Shown here: in pieces, positions 36,787-49,652 of the stretch
Layout of the letters: every line of letters starts with the position of its first letter
Position numbering within the stretch: the stretch's first letter is position 1
NCBI GenBank assembly: GCA_022453515.1
Contig: JAJNNY010000015.1
Span: forward strand, 372,001-436,000
DNA length: 64,000 nt
From: Astrocystis sublimbata
Lineage: Eukaryota; Ascomycota; Sordariomycetes; Xylariales; Xylariaceae
Direction of reading: 5' to 3'
The notes under the pieces: model-generated
Database searches by the model: none
The model's input: the letters and a program-made list of their open reading frames with translations, nothing else
What the model was told of the DNA's origin: nothing
Position numbers and translations under genes: made by a program

Positions 36787-37901
36787 CTAAGCCACCGGTT
36801 TCAGGACAGCGCGGAAGTGGACCTGGCCCTTGTCCAGCTTGGTCATCGCATCGAGGATGCCCTCCTCAGTCATGTCGAAGAACTGGACCACGGGCTTGAT
36901 CTGGTGAAGGGAGGCGAAATGAAGCATGCGCTCGTGAACAAGCCGAGACGCGACGAGTGAAGACTGGACTGTGATGCCGTTCATCAACATATCCATGTAC
37001 GGCATCTCGAACGAGCCAGACGCGACACTCAGGGGGTAGATGATGGCGCGACGTGCCATGATGGGCATGATCTGATCCCAGCTGGGCTGAAAGGACGTCG
37101 TGACAAGGAGACGGTCCAGTTTTCGCGAAGCCTTGAGGTCAGTCGCTCCATTCATAGCGACGAACTCATGGGCGCCAAGCTGCAGCGCTTCGTCCCGCTT
37201 GCGGTCAGAGCCGGAGAGTACCACAACGTGGCAACCCATCTTAGCGGCGAATTGAATGGCGAGATGACCAAGGCCACCGACACCCATGATGCCGATTGTC
37301 TCGGTGGGTTGCGTCTGGTAGGAGTGGAGAGCGCTGAAGACCGTGGCGCCGGCACATTGTAGCGGAGCAGCATCGTCGTCGGAGATGTCGTCGGGGATCT
37401 TGTAAAGAGCGACCTCACGCCAGATCGCGTGGGAGCCGAAGCTTCCTTGGTCCAGGTCTTCATCTCCGTATAATGCGCGCTCATCGCAGTATACATCGTT
37501 TCCAGTCAGACATTGGTGGCAGTGGCCACAGTAGCTGTGGTTAAGGCCCCAGCCAATTCGGTCGCCGACCTTCAAGCTTTTGCAGAGAGGGCCCGTTTTC
37601 TCCACGATGCCAATGCCCTCATGGCCAAGTCCCATGTGCTTTTCTCTCTGCAGATGAATCAGTATCAGAGTTCCAGTAACATGATGCTGGCATAGGGTTA
37701 TTTACGTAGTGTAGATCTAGCGTGACAGTGTTAGTGTTACTCTTTTTGTCGTCACATTGGCTGAGACTTACCTGTTCCGCAAAGTCCGGATGCAGTGATC
37801 TTTACAAACACTTGGTCGCCAGTGAGTTCGTCGGGTCTTGTGGTGGTCTCCTTCTTGGGCGCGCCCGATTCGCTGCCCTTGTATACTGTGTAGCTCGGCA
37901 T
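36787..37901 (-). CDS. Zinc alcohol dehydrogenase, cinnamyl-alcohol/propanol-preferring type
   Basis: Three exons: 37901-37772, 37716-37706 (11 nt), 37647-36787; 333 residues. The catalytic-zinc Cys is C41 in GLCGTD, and GHEG (H56-E57) follows. The structural-zinc loop is CGHCHQCLTGNDVYC. The Rossmann motif is GVGGLGHLAIQFA, with an NADP-type region after it. It interconverts aldehydes and alcohols with NADP(H). The 11-nt exon 2 encodes DLHY and is needed to keep the conserved GTDLHYR block. It is the outermost gene that could plausibly belong to the PKS cluster, about 5.5 kb from the PKS end on the opposite strand; membership is a guess. Confidence 0.88.
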
Positions 37902-39664
37902 GATGGTGTGCGAATGAGAGCGAACACGAAGCGATGCAGGAAATTTCTCAAATGGGATTGAATATCAATTGGTTGCGTGTATCAGGGCTGAGAACGTTGT
38001 TGTAGTGTGTGCTTGATAGTATCTTCATGTTTGATTTATCGACGGGCAGCGGCATATTTATGTTGATTTAATCCTTCGCCTTTCTGTAGAGTTTGCAATC
38101 ATAACTCGGGCAAATTCTCCGAACCTGATATATCATCGTCGTGAACTCCGGGCTTATCCTGGTTCGATCGACACGATGAATTCGCAGCCAGGGATGGGGG
38201 TTAGTAATGACCCTAGCATTTGATAGTATGATTCGGTAGTATTTTATGACGTGCACACGGGATATGGAGCAGAGGAGTTGAATGGAACTGAACGCTACGT
38301 GCAAGTGGTCAATTACAACGCATTTTGGGGATGTGGAGTTGCGCAGTCTCATGAATCGGAGTCTCGGAGCCAGTTGAGTACCTAGGTACCTGTATTGGTA
38401 GCATGATTTTCCGGCCTCTTGTCGGCGATAAGGTTTTGCGATAGTGGACTTATCTAATTACGGTGCTGGGGTTTGGCATCTCACTGTGCCTCTCACTGTT
38501 TCATTGGACATCCAATCTTCACTGTCACTCGCCAAAAACCCTATATTTACCATAGTAAGCCCTCCAGAAACGGCGTGACAGCAAGGGTGAAAAATATTCA
38601 TGAGATAAAACAAACAATCTATCACCAGCGTCATACGACTGTTGCGTTGTTTTCTCGGACAGTCAAGCGATTTTGTTCAACCCTGGGCTTCTAGACAACA
38701 CAAGACAACTAGGAAGTCAATCCCTTGCGAGCGATCCGCTGTCAATTGGGTTTTCTGCCCTATGTACTACTCACATGTTGGTAGTACGATAAGAGGTCTT
38801 GGCACATTGCAGGTCAGAGCGCTTTTCTCCTTGACATCTACACCGCAGCCCTGCTGGGCCGTTGAAAGAGGCCAAGGTGTCGGTGAGGCTCAAATAAAGC
38901 ATCGAACTTCCCTGTCGCGAACGCGCTACGGGACGACCCCCGAGAATCGGGTCAGTATGTGTGGGTACCTACTATGCACAGACCTTGCAAGTAAACCGCA
39001 CTATCTATGAGCCATAGGACCCCTGAGCACAAGCGTGTGGAAGCCGGAACAGATCTCTTTCTAAAAGCAAATTGACGCCTATAAATACCGTCAAGATTTA
39101 GCGAAGTTCTGGTACTCGCAATGATACTTCAATATCTATAGCAAATATCGCACTTTGCTGTGACACATGGTTTAATGTGATATGTTGAATGTTTCTGGAC
39201 GGCTCCCTGCAACACATCTCAGGATTACGGCGGGACTTTGAAGCTTGTTCGAATCAAGGGCCTGCCATCGGATGTTTCCGGGCCATTGAAACACAAGGGT
39301 TATCAATTGGAAAGGCCAATATTCTCCGCGCGATGTACAATCAGGGTCCAGACTTCCTCAAGCACGGCGCTACTCGTTGCCTCTTCCTGGACAAATAGCA
39401 TGCTCAATCCAAACCTGTTGCATATTGTGGGTAATCGGGATATGCATCTATGTGACAAGGTAAGCCGCATTGAATTTGCGTCGAATTGTCCTGCATAATT
39501 TCAGCCGCTCAATCGTGCGACCTGCCGCAATGGGAAACCAAACAATATGGGATGTCAAGAATAAAAAAGGCATTCTTGTTTGTTTGTGAGTAGATATACG
39601 TTATGGTAAACTAAACAGTATTAGGGACTAAATGCCATTGTCTTCCTTCTACATCGTGCTCTCG
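37902..39664. other. Intergenic, nothing recognised
   Basis: Frames are short and unlike proteins. A palindromic CCTAGGTACC lies at 38381-38390. Confidence 0.5.
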
Positions 39665-39935
39665 TCAAGCTTTGATTTTCAGTGTGGCGCCGGATCTGAA
39701 GATGCGAACGGCGGCTTGAATAAGGGCGGATACGATCGCCGCCGTGGCACCTCTAAAGCCCCACACGCCGGTCCCCTTCGGCGTCTCGGTCTTAGTCGCA
39801 ACAAGAATAGCACTAGCGACCGGCCCTGCTACTAATTAGCCAAGTCCGACAAGCGCGAACCCCGTGCCTGTGCGTGTCCCAATCATGAATTTGTCCTCAG
39901 CAAGTGTACGAATTGAGGCAGGTAAAGCGCCTTAT
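39665..39935 (-). pseudogene. C-terminal relic of a monocarboxylate-transporter-like MFS gene
   Basis: The minus strand from about 39925 reads LPASIRTLAEDKFMIGTRTG, then GFALVGLG, an in-frame TAA, then LVAGPVASAILVA, GVWGFRGATAA and a final LKIKA with a stop at 39665. This order (GTR-G loop, GLG, GPxAGAI, GVW-F helix, short basic end) matches the last helices of fungal MCT-type MFS transporters. A TAA also lies just upstream, and no N-terminal part is present. It is a dead fragment of about 90 codons. It could be all that remains of a transporter once linked to the nearby metabolic cluster, or an unrelated decayed gene. Confidence 0.6.
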
Positions 39936-42502
39936 TTTTTTCCCGTCGCGAACAGAGTCTTTGGTATACGTGATGGGACGGTTCGAGCTATCTTGTGCTA
40001 AGTAGAGAGACTCTCCTTTGACTCGAGAAGCCATGCTAATAAAACTTCGCAAGCTTGAAAAACAATCAAAAGACAAGACATGTAAGATTGAAGCTATAAT
40101 AGGTAGCACTGTCTCGGCTTCGAGTTTATCGAAGGATCACGGTACCGTGCACGAAGAAGCAGGGAGTTTACAAAGACTAAATATGGGCACAGCGAAGCTC
40201 TAGGGCAAGCCCCCATATCAGATACAAGTAATATGCACTACAGGCAATGAGGGGCGATATACGAGTACGTCTCGGAGGCTGGCGTCAAGGAACATACTTT
40301 GCGCTTAAGTAGAAGGAAGCCTAGAGTTAATTTTTTCTACATTTGCTGTCGTTGAAGTCTAATGGCTGGAGGCTTTATGCTAGCTTCCCACGGTCTATCA
40401 TGTTTCTCGTTTCGCCATTATCACTATATTTGCACTCTGAACTGTCGTTCCCGAGTAACATGCCAGCAGACAAATAAATGTCGCATTGGACTTTTTTTCC
40501 GACTTTTTCTTTCTGAGTTGTCAACCCATTGGGCCAGATAGGGGCTATTGTTATATAGAGGAAGAAAAGCGTTGTGAATGCGTTAGGAGATATAAGCCAA
40601 CTCTCATAGTCAAGATAAGTTTAGTCAATGATTATAGGAAATATTCATGGGCCAGCTCCATCATGTGGAATTACTACACTATGCCGACTTTCAGTGTTAG
40701 AGTTCCCATATTATTCCGATATATTTTTGATATAATTGATCCGGTTAAAGTTGGCTTAAACATAGCAGTGGTGCAATTGGTCTACATATTTTATTTATAG
40801 TGATTAATGTCTTCGAAACAAGCCTCAAGTCTTTTCAAGCATGCCGGTTAGAATCGTATGGGGTGTTCTATGATCTAATAGGATGACCTAGGGCCCGTGC
40901 TGACTCGGCCACGAACGCCACCCTATAAAAGGATTCCTTTTCAACAGCCACTCGGCGCCAGCGATCTTTCTCTTGTCGTCTTTTACTCTACCCTCCTGGC
41001 TGGGGTCAGGTGATCGGAGAGTTTTATTTTAACCGCCGTCCCTCCACGGCTATCTAACCATCTACTACATGGTGCATTTGAGAATTCCTAAGTACCGAAA
41101 ACAAGGATACGTGGTGCCGTGAAGTCTGCACAGGAAGGGTCTGTAATATGACGTAACGCCGCTACTGATGAAGTAGGCTTAAGGGGGTTGGAAAGAGAAG
41201 GGGGGATTGAGACTGGATAGTGATTTTATTCATTTCTTTCCAGCCTGATGCAGACAATGTCTGTACTAAATAAAGTAGCAGGAGCTTATGCGCGATAAAA
41301 GCTACATGTCAACACCTACGGAATGCGTGAGCACTGTCATCACTGAATGCTCTTGCGGTGTGTCCATTAATTCTTTCATCTGTAGCTCGCAAGTAATAAG
41401 AAGACTATTTGAACTCCGGTCAGCCCAGAGGATTGGTTACTGAGAAAAGCATGCTGACAGGACGTTATCTGATTTGGCCGGGTTCTCCGTCGGCTTTGCA
41501 ACCCAGGCACGACTTTGATTATGACACTAATGCAATTACTTACTCAGCAGTCTTGCTACAGGCTGACGGTTCGCGAACTATTGCAAGTTGCGGAAACGCG
41601 GAAACCTTGCTGACACCTTGGCTTTAGGCCTACTTGGCTTGATGGTGGCAATATAGCACAAGTACCAACGTATCATCGGTCCTAGCTCAGAAATGGTGGA
41701 CCCTGGATCCATGCATGTTGTGCAACATCACTTGCCCGACTCTCAGTATCTTTCTGACTTTCAAAGACCTTACTTTAGAATATTAAATGTGAAACTCATG
41801 GCTAATGTTCTAATTAATGTATTTAGGAATATGTCTATACGGAGGGCATTGATAAATTCCGGGTTTGTATACCAAGAGACTTTCCTTAAGTCAACATGAA
41901 TGTGAACGTATATACTTGTCAACAGCCGTCAGGAGTCTGATGGAAACATTACTTTCAGCAGCAAGCAGGCTGAGATTATCAGCGCCTCACTCATTCATTA
42001 TTCAGCGACTGTAAGCTTCTCAATGAAACCTAGTTACGTTTATTATTACGAAAAGAATCATCTAAATGAGACTAAGCCGCAATGATGTCAGCCCCTTTAA
42101 CACTTACATGCAGGATATTGGTTTTCTCATCTCATACGTAACTTCCTAATTCGTGAAAGCTGATCACTTCACCGGCATAACCGTGCAAATTGCGACTGTG
42201 TCTTTGAGACATCCTGAAGCCTTGCGGCAATAACGAACGTACGGTCTCTTGTTGAAATTGTCATACAATGCAGGCAGCCACGGGCCCTTACACCGCATCT
42301 TGAGCTTTAGCCTCATAGGATCCGATGTGGTGTGATGTTGCGAGCATCAAAGATGCTACACCTGTCCGAGTAAATACATTTGAGAGATTCAATTTGTATA
42401 AGAGTAAGTTTATCCCCACAACTTCACAAACATCAGCACCAACATCATTGCCTTCAATCAAGCAACTCTATCATTCAACTACATCCCAACAATATCTCCA
42501 TC
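39936..42502. other. AT-rich gene-poor stretch
   Basis: No gene supported. A TATAAAAG box near 40925 is followed by a pyrimidine-rich leader-like tract (about 40965-41000) but no credible frame. An open frame at 41409-41627 looks partly protein-like but matches nothing I know. The last 130 bases are the expansin-like gene's leader. Confidence 0.45.
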
Positions 42503-42931
42503 ATGTACGCCACAGCCACGATACTCGCTGCCGTTGCGGCCTTCACCAGCAGCGTTATCGCCACCACTGGCGACATGACATTTTTCAACCCAGTAAGCTC
42601 CACCTTCACCACTTAAGATCTTTGCGAAGGCAAGGTCAAAGCAACAAGTTCAAGTCATCTAACAATGTTTATAACGCAGGGCCTCGGTGCATGCGGCGAG
42701 ACAGACAACGACGGATCTCCCGTTGTGGCCCTGAACACCGCGGACTACGCGAACGGTGCACACTGCGGACAGTGGATCACCATCCAAGGCAACGGCAAGC
42801 AGACTGCCGCAAGAGTCGAGGACTTGTGCCCAGGCTGTGGGTCTGGAGGCATCGATGTGTCTCCTGCCATCTTTGACGATATCGCGGACCTCGACGTCGG
42901 CCGGATCCAGGTCAACTGGTTCTTCCAGTAG
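42503..42931 (+). CDS. Secreted expansin-like (RlpA-like double-psi beta-barrel) protein
   Basis: Two exons: 42503-42592 and 42680-42931; 113 residues. Residues 1-20 are a classical signal peptide (MYATATILAAVAAFTSSVIA). The rest is a DPBB domain: GLGACGETDNDG, ALNTADY, HCGQW, then DLCPGCGSGGIDVSPAIFDDIA, ending in VNWFF. The Asp of the last block is the family's conserved polar residue. Small proteins of this type bind or loosen cell-wall polysaccharides and are often secreted during plant contact. The cysteines of HCG and CPGC are placed for disulfides. The intron (GTAAGC to CGCAG) is unambiguous because exon 2 would otherwise lack a start. Confidence 0.85.
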
Positions 42932-43490
42932 ATGGGCCTCGGAAGGTTTGGCAGGAGGAAGTGTTGTCGGCAGATCAAATGATTGTCGAATATCTTTGAT
43001 CCAATAACACAAGTTGGGACTCACGATCGCTATCTATCGCTCGCTTCATTATGATCCGCACAATCAATACATTCGTTTTTTATCGCATATAAATTTTTGT
43101 CGTTTGAGATTTGGTTTAGAGTCGGAAGTCACCCTGAAGGGTAACTGAGGAAAATTAGACTGAACATCTCTTGGTACCGTGGGAGGACTGCGAAGGACTG
43201 ATTTTCTTGGAATATATCTTTTCTATCATCGAATTGTAGAAGATCAGAGAATGAATATATGCTCGACCTTCTCCGATGCTCATGTACTCAACCAACGTTC
43301 ACCTTGGTACCTTGACTAGGGTAAAGGCTTTGCAAAGTGATACAATAAGCGACATAGAATGACATGCACTAGTAACGACTGAACAACACAAGTAGATGCA
43401 TATATATAATTTTCAACATTAACATTTAAAATATGAATTCGTCATGGCAGTGTATATACGTCATTAAGCTACCACTCTGTCACATCCATC
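42932..43490. other. 3' regions of two convergent genes
   Basis: AT-rich, with no coding potential seen. It contains the 3' ends of the expansin-like gene and the sugar transporter. Confidence 0.5.
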
Positions 43491-45534
43491 CTATTTCTTT
43501 TCATCTCCCGAAACAAGATTGTCCGCACTATTCTCTCTGATGGACCGCTTGCCCAATCCAGCTGTTCCCACCGCCGCCTCGACATCACGGCTCTGTGCAT
43601 CCTTGAATTTCTGCGGTCGTTCGACGCAAATAGCATCCTTGTCCTTGAAGACGAGCAGAGGGGGGTTCTCACGGTAGTACGCATCGAGGTCTTCCAATGT
43701 CCTATTGGCCGTCTCCGGGTAGAAGGCCCAAATCGAGGGGAAGATGACAGCGTTGACCACAGCCCAGATGATGTAGAACTGCCACCCCAGCTCCTGGATA
43801 CCAATAGGAGTGACTTCGACGACGAGGAAGTTGGCGAGCCAATCGGTCATTGTCGCCAATGCGGCTCCCTTGGTCCGCATAGGCAGACTGTTGATCTCGG
43901 TGGGGTATAGCCAGGGAACACCAAGCATGCCGAGACCGAAGCCGATGTAGTAGACGAAGAACCAGACGACAGTGGCTTTGGCAACTTCGATCTGGTACGG
44001 GTAGCCTGGCTTTTCGGTGTACCGGAGCAGGGCCGTGATGAGGACGAAGCAAACGAGTTGGAAAAGCGTGGAGACCATCATCATTGTGCGGCGCCCGAAC
44101 TTCTCGACCAGCGGGGCGGCAACGAGGGAGGAGACGAAGTACGCGGCGGATGCGAGTGCTGCAATTAGTCGCGCCATCTGCTCTTCGAGTTTGACAGACT
44201 CGATCAACAGGGTAGGCAAGAAATAACTGATGAAATTAGTCAAGGGTCATGGAACGTGCGTCGTGCAGTCGCATGTTGCTTACCTCATCACGTTGATGCC
44301 ACCTAGTTGTTGGAATGCCTGCACGCCAACACCGAGCATAAGACGTCTGACAGTCTTGGTTCCCTCTGTGGTCTTTCCGCGGAGTAAATCGCGCCACTTA
44401 ATGGCGTTCTTCCGTTCAAAGTCGACGCTGTACATGATCTCATGGCGCTCGGCAACAAGTTCTGGATCGTTGACTGATTTGTTTTCAAGATCGGCCAAAA
44501 TGATACTGGCTTCATCTTCGCGGTCATGCATAAGTAGCCATCTGTTGACGAGTTATTAGTCTAGGTTCACTGTGTAAATGCTGTCTTTTTCTTACCTTGG
44601 GGATTCAGGAAGCCAGGGTACGGTGCCGAGGAGCACGCCGCAGAAGATCAGCTGGAATGCCAGCGGCAGTCTCCAAGCAATCGGACCTCCGACAAAAGAT
44701 AATCCCTATGTAGGTAGGTTAGCTTCGAGTTGGTGATTTGAGAGATACTAAGTAGAAATGCCCGTAATGCAGTGAGGTAGCTGATTATGAGTGACTTACA
44801 TACTGCGCAAAGGTTAGCGATCATCCAATAAAGTTGGTAGGTAGTTCATAGCGGGGCTTACATTGATCCAGTTACTCAACATGAACCCAAAGATGTTCAT
44901 ACTCATTTCAAAAACCACCAACTTGCCGCGGTTGTGGACCTTTGACGTCTCAGTTTGCCAGACTGGTGCCGTGGCAGTATTGATTCCATTTCCGATACTT
45001 CGTGACGTTAGCAACATTGGTTCGGCCGTACACAGGTACGGTTTCCACCTACCCCGTAACAATTCGTGCTACAATCATGTGAGGCACACTGAATGAGGTT
45101 GTCTGAAGTACCGCGCCGACTGTCATGATAATAGTGCCGTAGATGATGGTTTTCCGGCGACCAAGCTTCTCTCCAATGGAAAACGCCGCTAATGAGCCGA
45201 AGAAGCAACCGATGGTGTATATGGAGGTGACAATGGACCGAATGTTGGTTTTTGATGGGCCATCGAGGTCATGCACATCGAGGTAGTCCTGTGAGATGAC
45301 AACGCCACCTAGGAGATTGGTGAGTAGATAGAAGTCAAATATCCAGATTCAACACTTACTGAAAACACCTTGGTCGTACCCGAATAGACTCATGTCAGTT
45401 GCGCAAGCAACCTATCAGATATGTTAGTGATGAGTACCCCTCATCTCATGGCTTCTGTGGCAACTTACTGTGATCCAGAAGGTGAGCCATTTGCCCTTGA
45501 GCCCAAAGTAGGGCTGTTTCCATTCCACGGCCAT
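43491..45534 (-). CDS. MFS sugar transporter (hexose/lactose-permease-like)
   Basis: Eight exons: 45534-45469, 45411-45360, 45308-45053, 44997-44862, 44802-44800, 44705-44596, 44541-44284, 44226-43491; 538 residues, all phases consistent. Family signatures: FGYDQGVFSGVV in TM1, GEKLGRRKTI between TM2 and TM3, LPESPRWL before the central loop, QQLGGINV at TM7, VEKFGRRTMM, and PETANRTLEDLD after TM12. Twelve helices are expected at the plasma membrane, importing a sugar by proton symport; the substrate is unknown. Exon 5 is a 3-nt micro-exon encoding the tyrosine of the conserved INYGLSF motif. No neighbouring catabolic genes point to a substrate. Confidence 0.9.
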
Positions 45535-48254
45535 GGTTTGCGTATTCCCTGGCTGTACCCAAAGGAGAATGTCGAGGTCGAGGTTGTGTGAGGACAGGTG
45601 AATTTCATGAGAGCCATTGATGGAGGAGCAATGGTTATATAGCGCGAGTAGTCTTGATTTCTGGCCAAGCAAGCCAAGTCGGTTACGATGGCACTCGGCT
45701 TGACGTACACACCTCACGAGTCATTCCCGGTTTCACGAAACCCGTCTCTGCTAAGATTGACCATCTACGTGCTTAGCTCCCTAGGTACCTAGCCTACTGT
45801 AGTCGTTGGAATAAGGCAAGGCGGTCTGGCGTGGACCTTCCTTCAGGTATGCCTTGATATGCAGCTTTCTTCGCGAAATGTTCGATCTGGAAAAACTAAA
45901 TAGTGCCAGCCACGCTGACAGGCGCCGCGAAAACGGTCCGAAATGCTTCTCCACCCGGTAGTAGATCACCGGCTAGTTCTAGCTCCCCCACATCCCGCAT
46001 ACACCACCAACTTGGCTATGAGGAGAAGCGTGGATAGCGTTTTCCAGTATATTCTTTAGGAACGCCCAGCATTTCAAGTCGCGGTTGCATGCTGTCCGGT
46101 ATTGTCTTGGCCATTGCGGATTGAGAGAAGACTCGAACAATGGGAATTCAACTCTTGCTCCGAGCGAAGTTCTTCGTGTGAATACCGGCTTTAACTGCAT
46201 GCAAAGTGAGGCGACGACGAGGGTTCACGCGCCTGCGAGGCCCGCGTCATGACTCCGCACCATACTATATACGGACATCGCACTCAGGTCAACGTCATAG
46301 GCCCGGCCACTCGCTCGGGGGAATATCGACTCGTTCCCCAGCAAAATCTCCAGTTCCCCAACTCCAGCGCAACCCGAGTCATCAAGATACCCTCGAGATT
46401 CTGGGGTCTTGCTGGGGTATCGGAACCGATGAAACGGTACTACCTGCCCTGTACCTGCGTGCCTGCCTCGCCTGCCCAAGGTCGGTGACTATACCTCTAC
46501 TATTTTCATATTAGCACTGCTATGACCCCCAAAAGAAGAACATAAACATAATACGTACGTCAGCCAAGACCAGGAACCCACGCTAGCGGCAGTTCTCCAG
46601 TCGTAGCGCTTATGTTCCTGGATCTAGGCTAGCTTGAGCTATGGCACCGTGTTTGGATGCAGCTACTGCGGATGAAGCTAGTTCGCAACGTAATTCGCAA
46701 AAGTCAAATAACCTGGGGATCATCAAAAATATACGGGTTCGACATAGGTATCTCCGGGAAGAGCGTTTATCCACCAATACAAGATACAGAGAATCTAACT
46801 CTTCTTTTATCAAATCAATTGTGGGCGTCTGCAGATAATCAGGGGCAATCAATCGCTCATCAGATTGTGTGAGTGTTGTATCTGTCTCTGTCTCACTAGG
46901 ACAGCTGAACTGTAACATGCACTCTCTGAACTTTGATCCGGGGCGATATTTCTACGGATCATAGATAATAGCTAATGATAGGAACTGGCCCGCTGTATTT
47001 CTACTAAGTATTGTTCTCTTCTGTGGCGAGTGCATATGCTTCTCTGGATGATGATTTACTAAAAAAAAGAAAGAAAAAAAGATCTCATGATTGGATAACT
47101 ACAAACAGCCAACGACGGAAGCGACGCCGAAGCCTTACGGGCCATCTCAGTCTTAGCAAGCAGCCATCACCTGGCCATTAGGTTTGGCGCCGCTCGCCTT
47201 AGCTTATCTTATCTTGTTGAGAACACCCTTAGTATTGATGGTTTTGTCCCAACCTGAGACCCTTTTGGTGGCATGGCTATGTCTTCTTCCAACAACAACC
47301 CTCGCACGTGCCTGGAACACCACCACCTCTACCGCCAAGTAGAGCCTCGCTAGTCATGACACGCCAGTGGCGCAAACAGTCTCTAGGAAGTCTACGAACT
47401 AGATTCCGCCGAGGAAGATAACTACGGCTCGACCCGAGGTAATATACTCAGGCTAGCGTTACGTCCGCAACGCAGACGCAGGGTCCCAACTCTGGTTCCC
47501 AATCAGCTGGAGTATGTTTCGTCTCATGTGCACCTCGACATTTCTCGGTCGCTGCACTAGTTGCGAGGTGTGTACTGTAGATTGTAAGGTTTAGTCGCCG
47601 CCTCAAACGGGCCTTCCCCGGATTCATTGCGCCTAGCCGTCCGGGGAAATGGTGTGGGATGGATGTATACTATGCTATGCATGAATGTCGTCGACGCGCA
47701 GCATGGTAAGACTGCTTCGAGATGACAGAGGATATTACTCCGATATGTCCTTTTCAAGACACCCGTACGGCGACAATCGGTCTCTCTTTGATGCTCCGAT
47801 GATAAAGAGTGTCATCTTTGAGGTCGATTGAGTCAGTCAGGAAACTATCTGATTATCCTTCATGCACTGGACACGCCCATTTATTGGATGAGAGAGTTAT
47901 TGGTATTGCAAGCTTATCGCAAGGACGACAGCATAGGATGCAAGTGCTCCCCTCCTGACCAGCTACTACCTAGTACAGACCCAACTTCAATTTCCGAGGC
48001 TAAGTACATCAACAGAGCACGCAACTCGCCACCTTTTTTCAGGGATGAGCTGCTGCGCGATGAATTGCAACACCGCTGTTGGCCATAGCCGATTGATCAC
48101 GGCAAGCAGAGTCCACAACGCAGAAGCGCAACTTGACATGCTAACCCCACCTCGACCGGTCGGCCAATAATTGCAGCCCTTCGCGCTGCACAAGAGCACT
48201 CACTAGCTGGAACACGTTCAATAATCCTCTGCATCAATGCGCAGCGCACCCTCC
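45535..48254. other. Gene-poor 2.7-kb intergenic stretch
   Basis: No gene supported on either strand. It contains a palindromic CCTAGGTACC at 45780-45789 and a purine-rich A/G tract at about 47058-47082. Open frames (for example 46610-46918 and 47828-48088) lack protein-like composition. Confidence 0.5.
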
Positions 48255-49652
48255 TCATTCCACACACGTCGCAAACCTCAAAAACTCCCCATCGGCCTTC
48301 AGCGCCCGCGTATCATCCCTGCCCAACCTGACCGCCACACCAATATTGCCCTCAGGCGTCTTAGGCATGGGATAGATGAGGCCCGGCGGGCACTCGAAGA
48401 AGGGGCGCTTGACCATGCGCGGGCGGCCGAGCTTGAGGCCGAAGTCGAGCGCGTACGAGTCCTGGTTCGCCCACGAGCTCAGCAAAATATCCTTGGCCAT
48501 GTCCCCGCCGGCGAGGAAGCTGATGAACCGCCGCCCGTCCGGGTTGCGGCGGATATGCGTCGCCAGCGAGCGTCCGTGGTACCCCAGATTCGACGTCTTG
48601 GGGTCTACGGCTGCGCGGAAGTTGGCGGCTAGCGCGCCTAGTGGGCTGTGAGCGACCTCCTCCATCGTGAGGTCGTGGTGCGTCATCTCCTGGATGAAGC
48701 CTGGGTGGGTGGGGGTGATGCCTAGGTAGCGCCGGAGGTCTACGGCTCGGGCGAATACGGTTCTTGTGGCCCCGTCGAATTGCGGGAGCCGCGCCCGCGT
48801 TACCGACTGCCAGATGAAGGCGGTGAGTGCGTCGTCTGTTGTTATGTACTCCGTTCCGGGCGGGAGCGTCTCGGTAGCTTTTGCCTTGAGCTCGTTCAGC
48901 GCCGCGGCGGAGAAGTTGGTGTAGGACCAGACGCCGGGGTCGGCCGGGAGAGGGGCGGGGGTTCTGCCGGGGCCGGGGAGGGAGGCGTCCATTTTGACGA
49001 TGTTGTACTCGAGCTCGGGACCTGGTGTCCAGGAATCGTCCAGGACTGGGATGGCGTTTTCCGGAGCGAGGTTTCCGAACTTCAACTCCTCTTCCGTGAA
49101 AGACTCGTTCCTGCAGGCTTTTGAGAACAACGACATGATCTGGGCCTGGCCTATACCGTCCATAGCCTGATGGTGGCCGCTGAAAGTGAGTATCAAGCCG
49201 CCGTTGATGATTGTCGCTTTGAGCGTGAAGACTTCTTCGGGCACCGAATCGCTAGGCACAATGCGGGTGACCCGAGGGGCGACTATAGATTCTTTCAAGG
49301 TGGCCATGGGGAAGCCAGACTCCTGCAATGCATCCCACGATGGGAACGAGGAGTCGTTCCGGAGATCCTCCACAATGACCCGAGGCTTGGCCTCCAGCGA
49401 CTTGATCTTGAAAGTCCCCGTGACACCCTCTGCCGCACCCTCGCACACGATCTGGCCCGTCACCCATGGGAAGGACTTCCCGAGGCGCGAGGCGCCCTGG
49501 TCCAAGAGGCCAGCGATGTCCTCCACGCGATAATCACTCGGTACCGCGAAACAGAAGCTTATGGGAGTATATCCACGGACTAGTCTCTGTCCGTAGAGAT
49601 CGAGCGTGATGTCAAGCTCGGGCGGGCTGGTTGCTGTTGATGTTGTGGCCAT
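48255..49652 (-). CDS. BAHD/trichothecene 3-O-acetyltransferase-like acyltransferase
   Basis: 465 residues, intronless. The catalytic HxxxD is H161-QAM-D165 in SGHHQAMDG, and the structural DFGWG motif appears as DFGLKLG near the C-terminus (before RPRM). The length and two-domain layout fit the transferase family PF02458, which moves acyl groups from CoA to hydroxyls or amines of secondary metabolites (trichothecene 3-O-acetyltransferase is the best-known fungal member). No signal peptide; cytosolic. The DNA is notably GC-rich compared with its flanks. It lies 17 kb from the PKS, so acting on the same product is only a possibility. Confidence 0.88.
   Translation of the reverse strand: MATTSTATSPPELDITLDLYGQRLVRGYTPISFCFAVPSDYRVEDIAGLLDQGASRLGKSFPWVTGQIVCEGAAEGVTGTFKIKSLEAKPRVIVEDLRNDSSFPSWDALQESGFPMATLKESIVAPRVTRIVPSDSVPEEVFTLKATIINGGLILTFSGHHQAMDGIGQAQIMSLFSKACRNESFTEEELKFGNLAPENAIPVLDDSWTPGPELEYNIVKMDASLPGPGRTPAPLPADPGVWSYTNFSAAALNELKAKATETLPPGTEYITTDDALTAFIWQSVTRARLPQFDGATRTVFARAVDLRRYLGITPTHPGFIQEMTHHDLTMEEVAHSPLGALAANFRAAVDPKTSNLGYHGRSLATHIRRNPDGRRFISFLAGGDMAKDILLSSWANQDSYALDFGLKLGRPRMVKRPFFECPPGLIYPMPKTPEGNIGVAVRLGRDDTRALKADGEFLRFATCVE

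Noticed and set aside
40486..40800. 104-codon frame in the AT-rich region
   Set aside because: Composition follows AT-rich background; no start context, domain or neighbouring exon.
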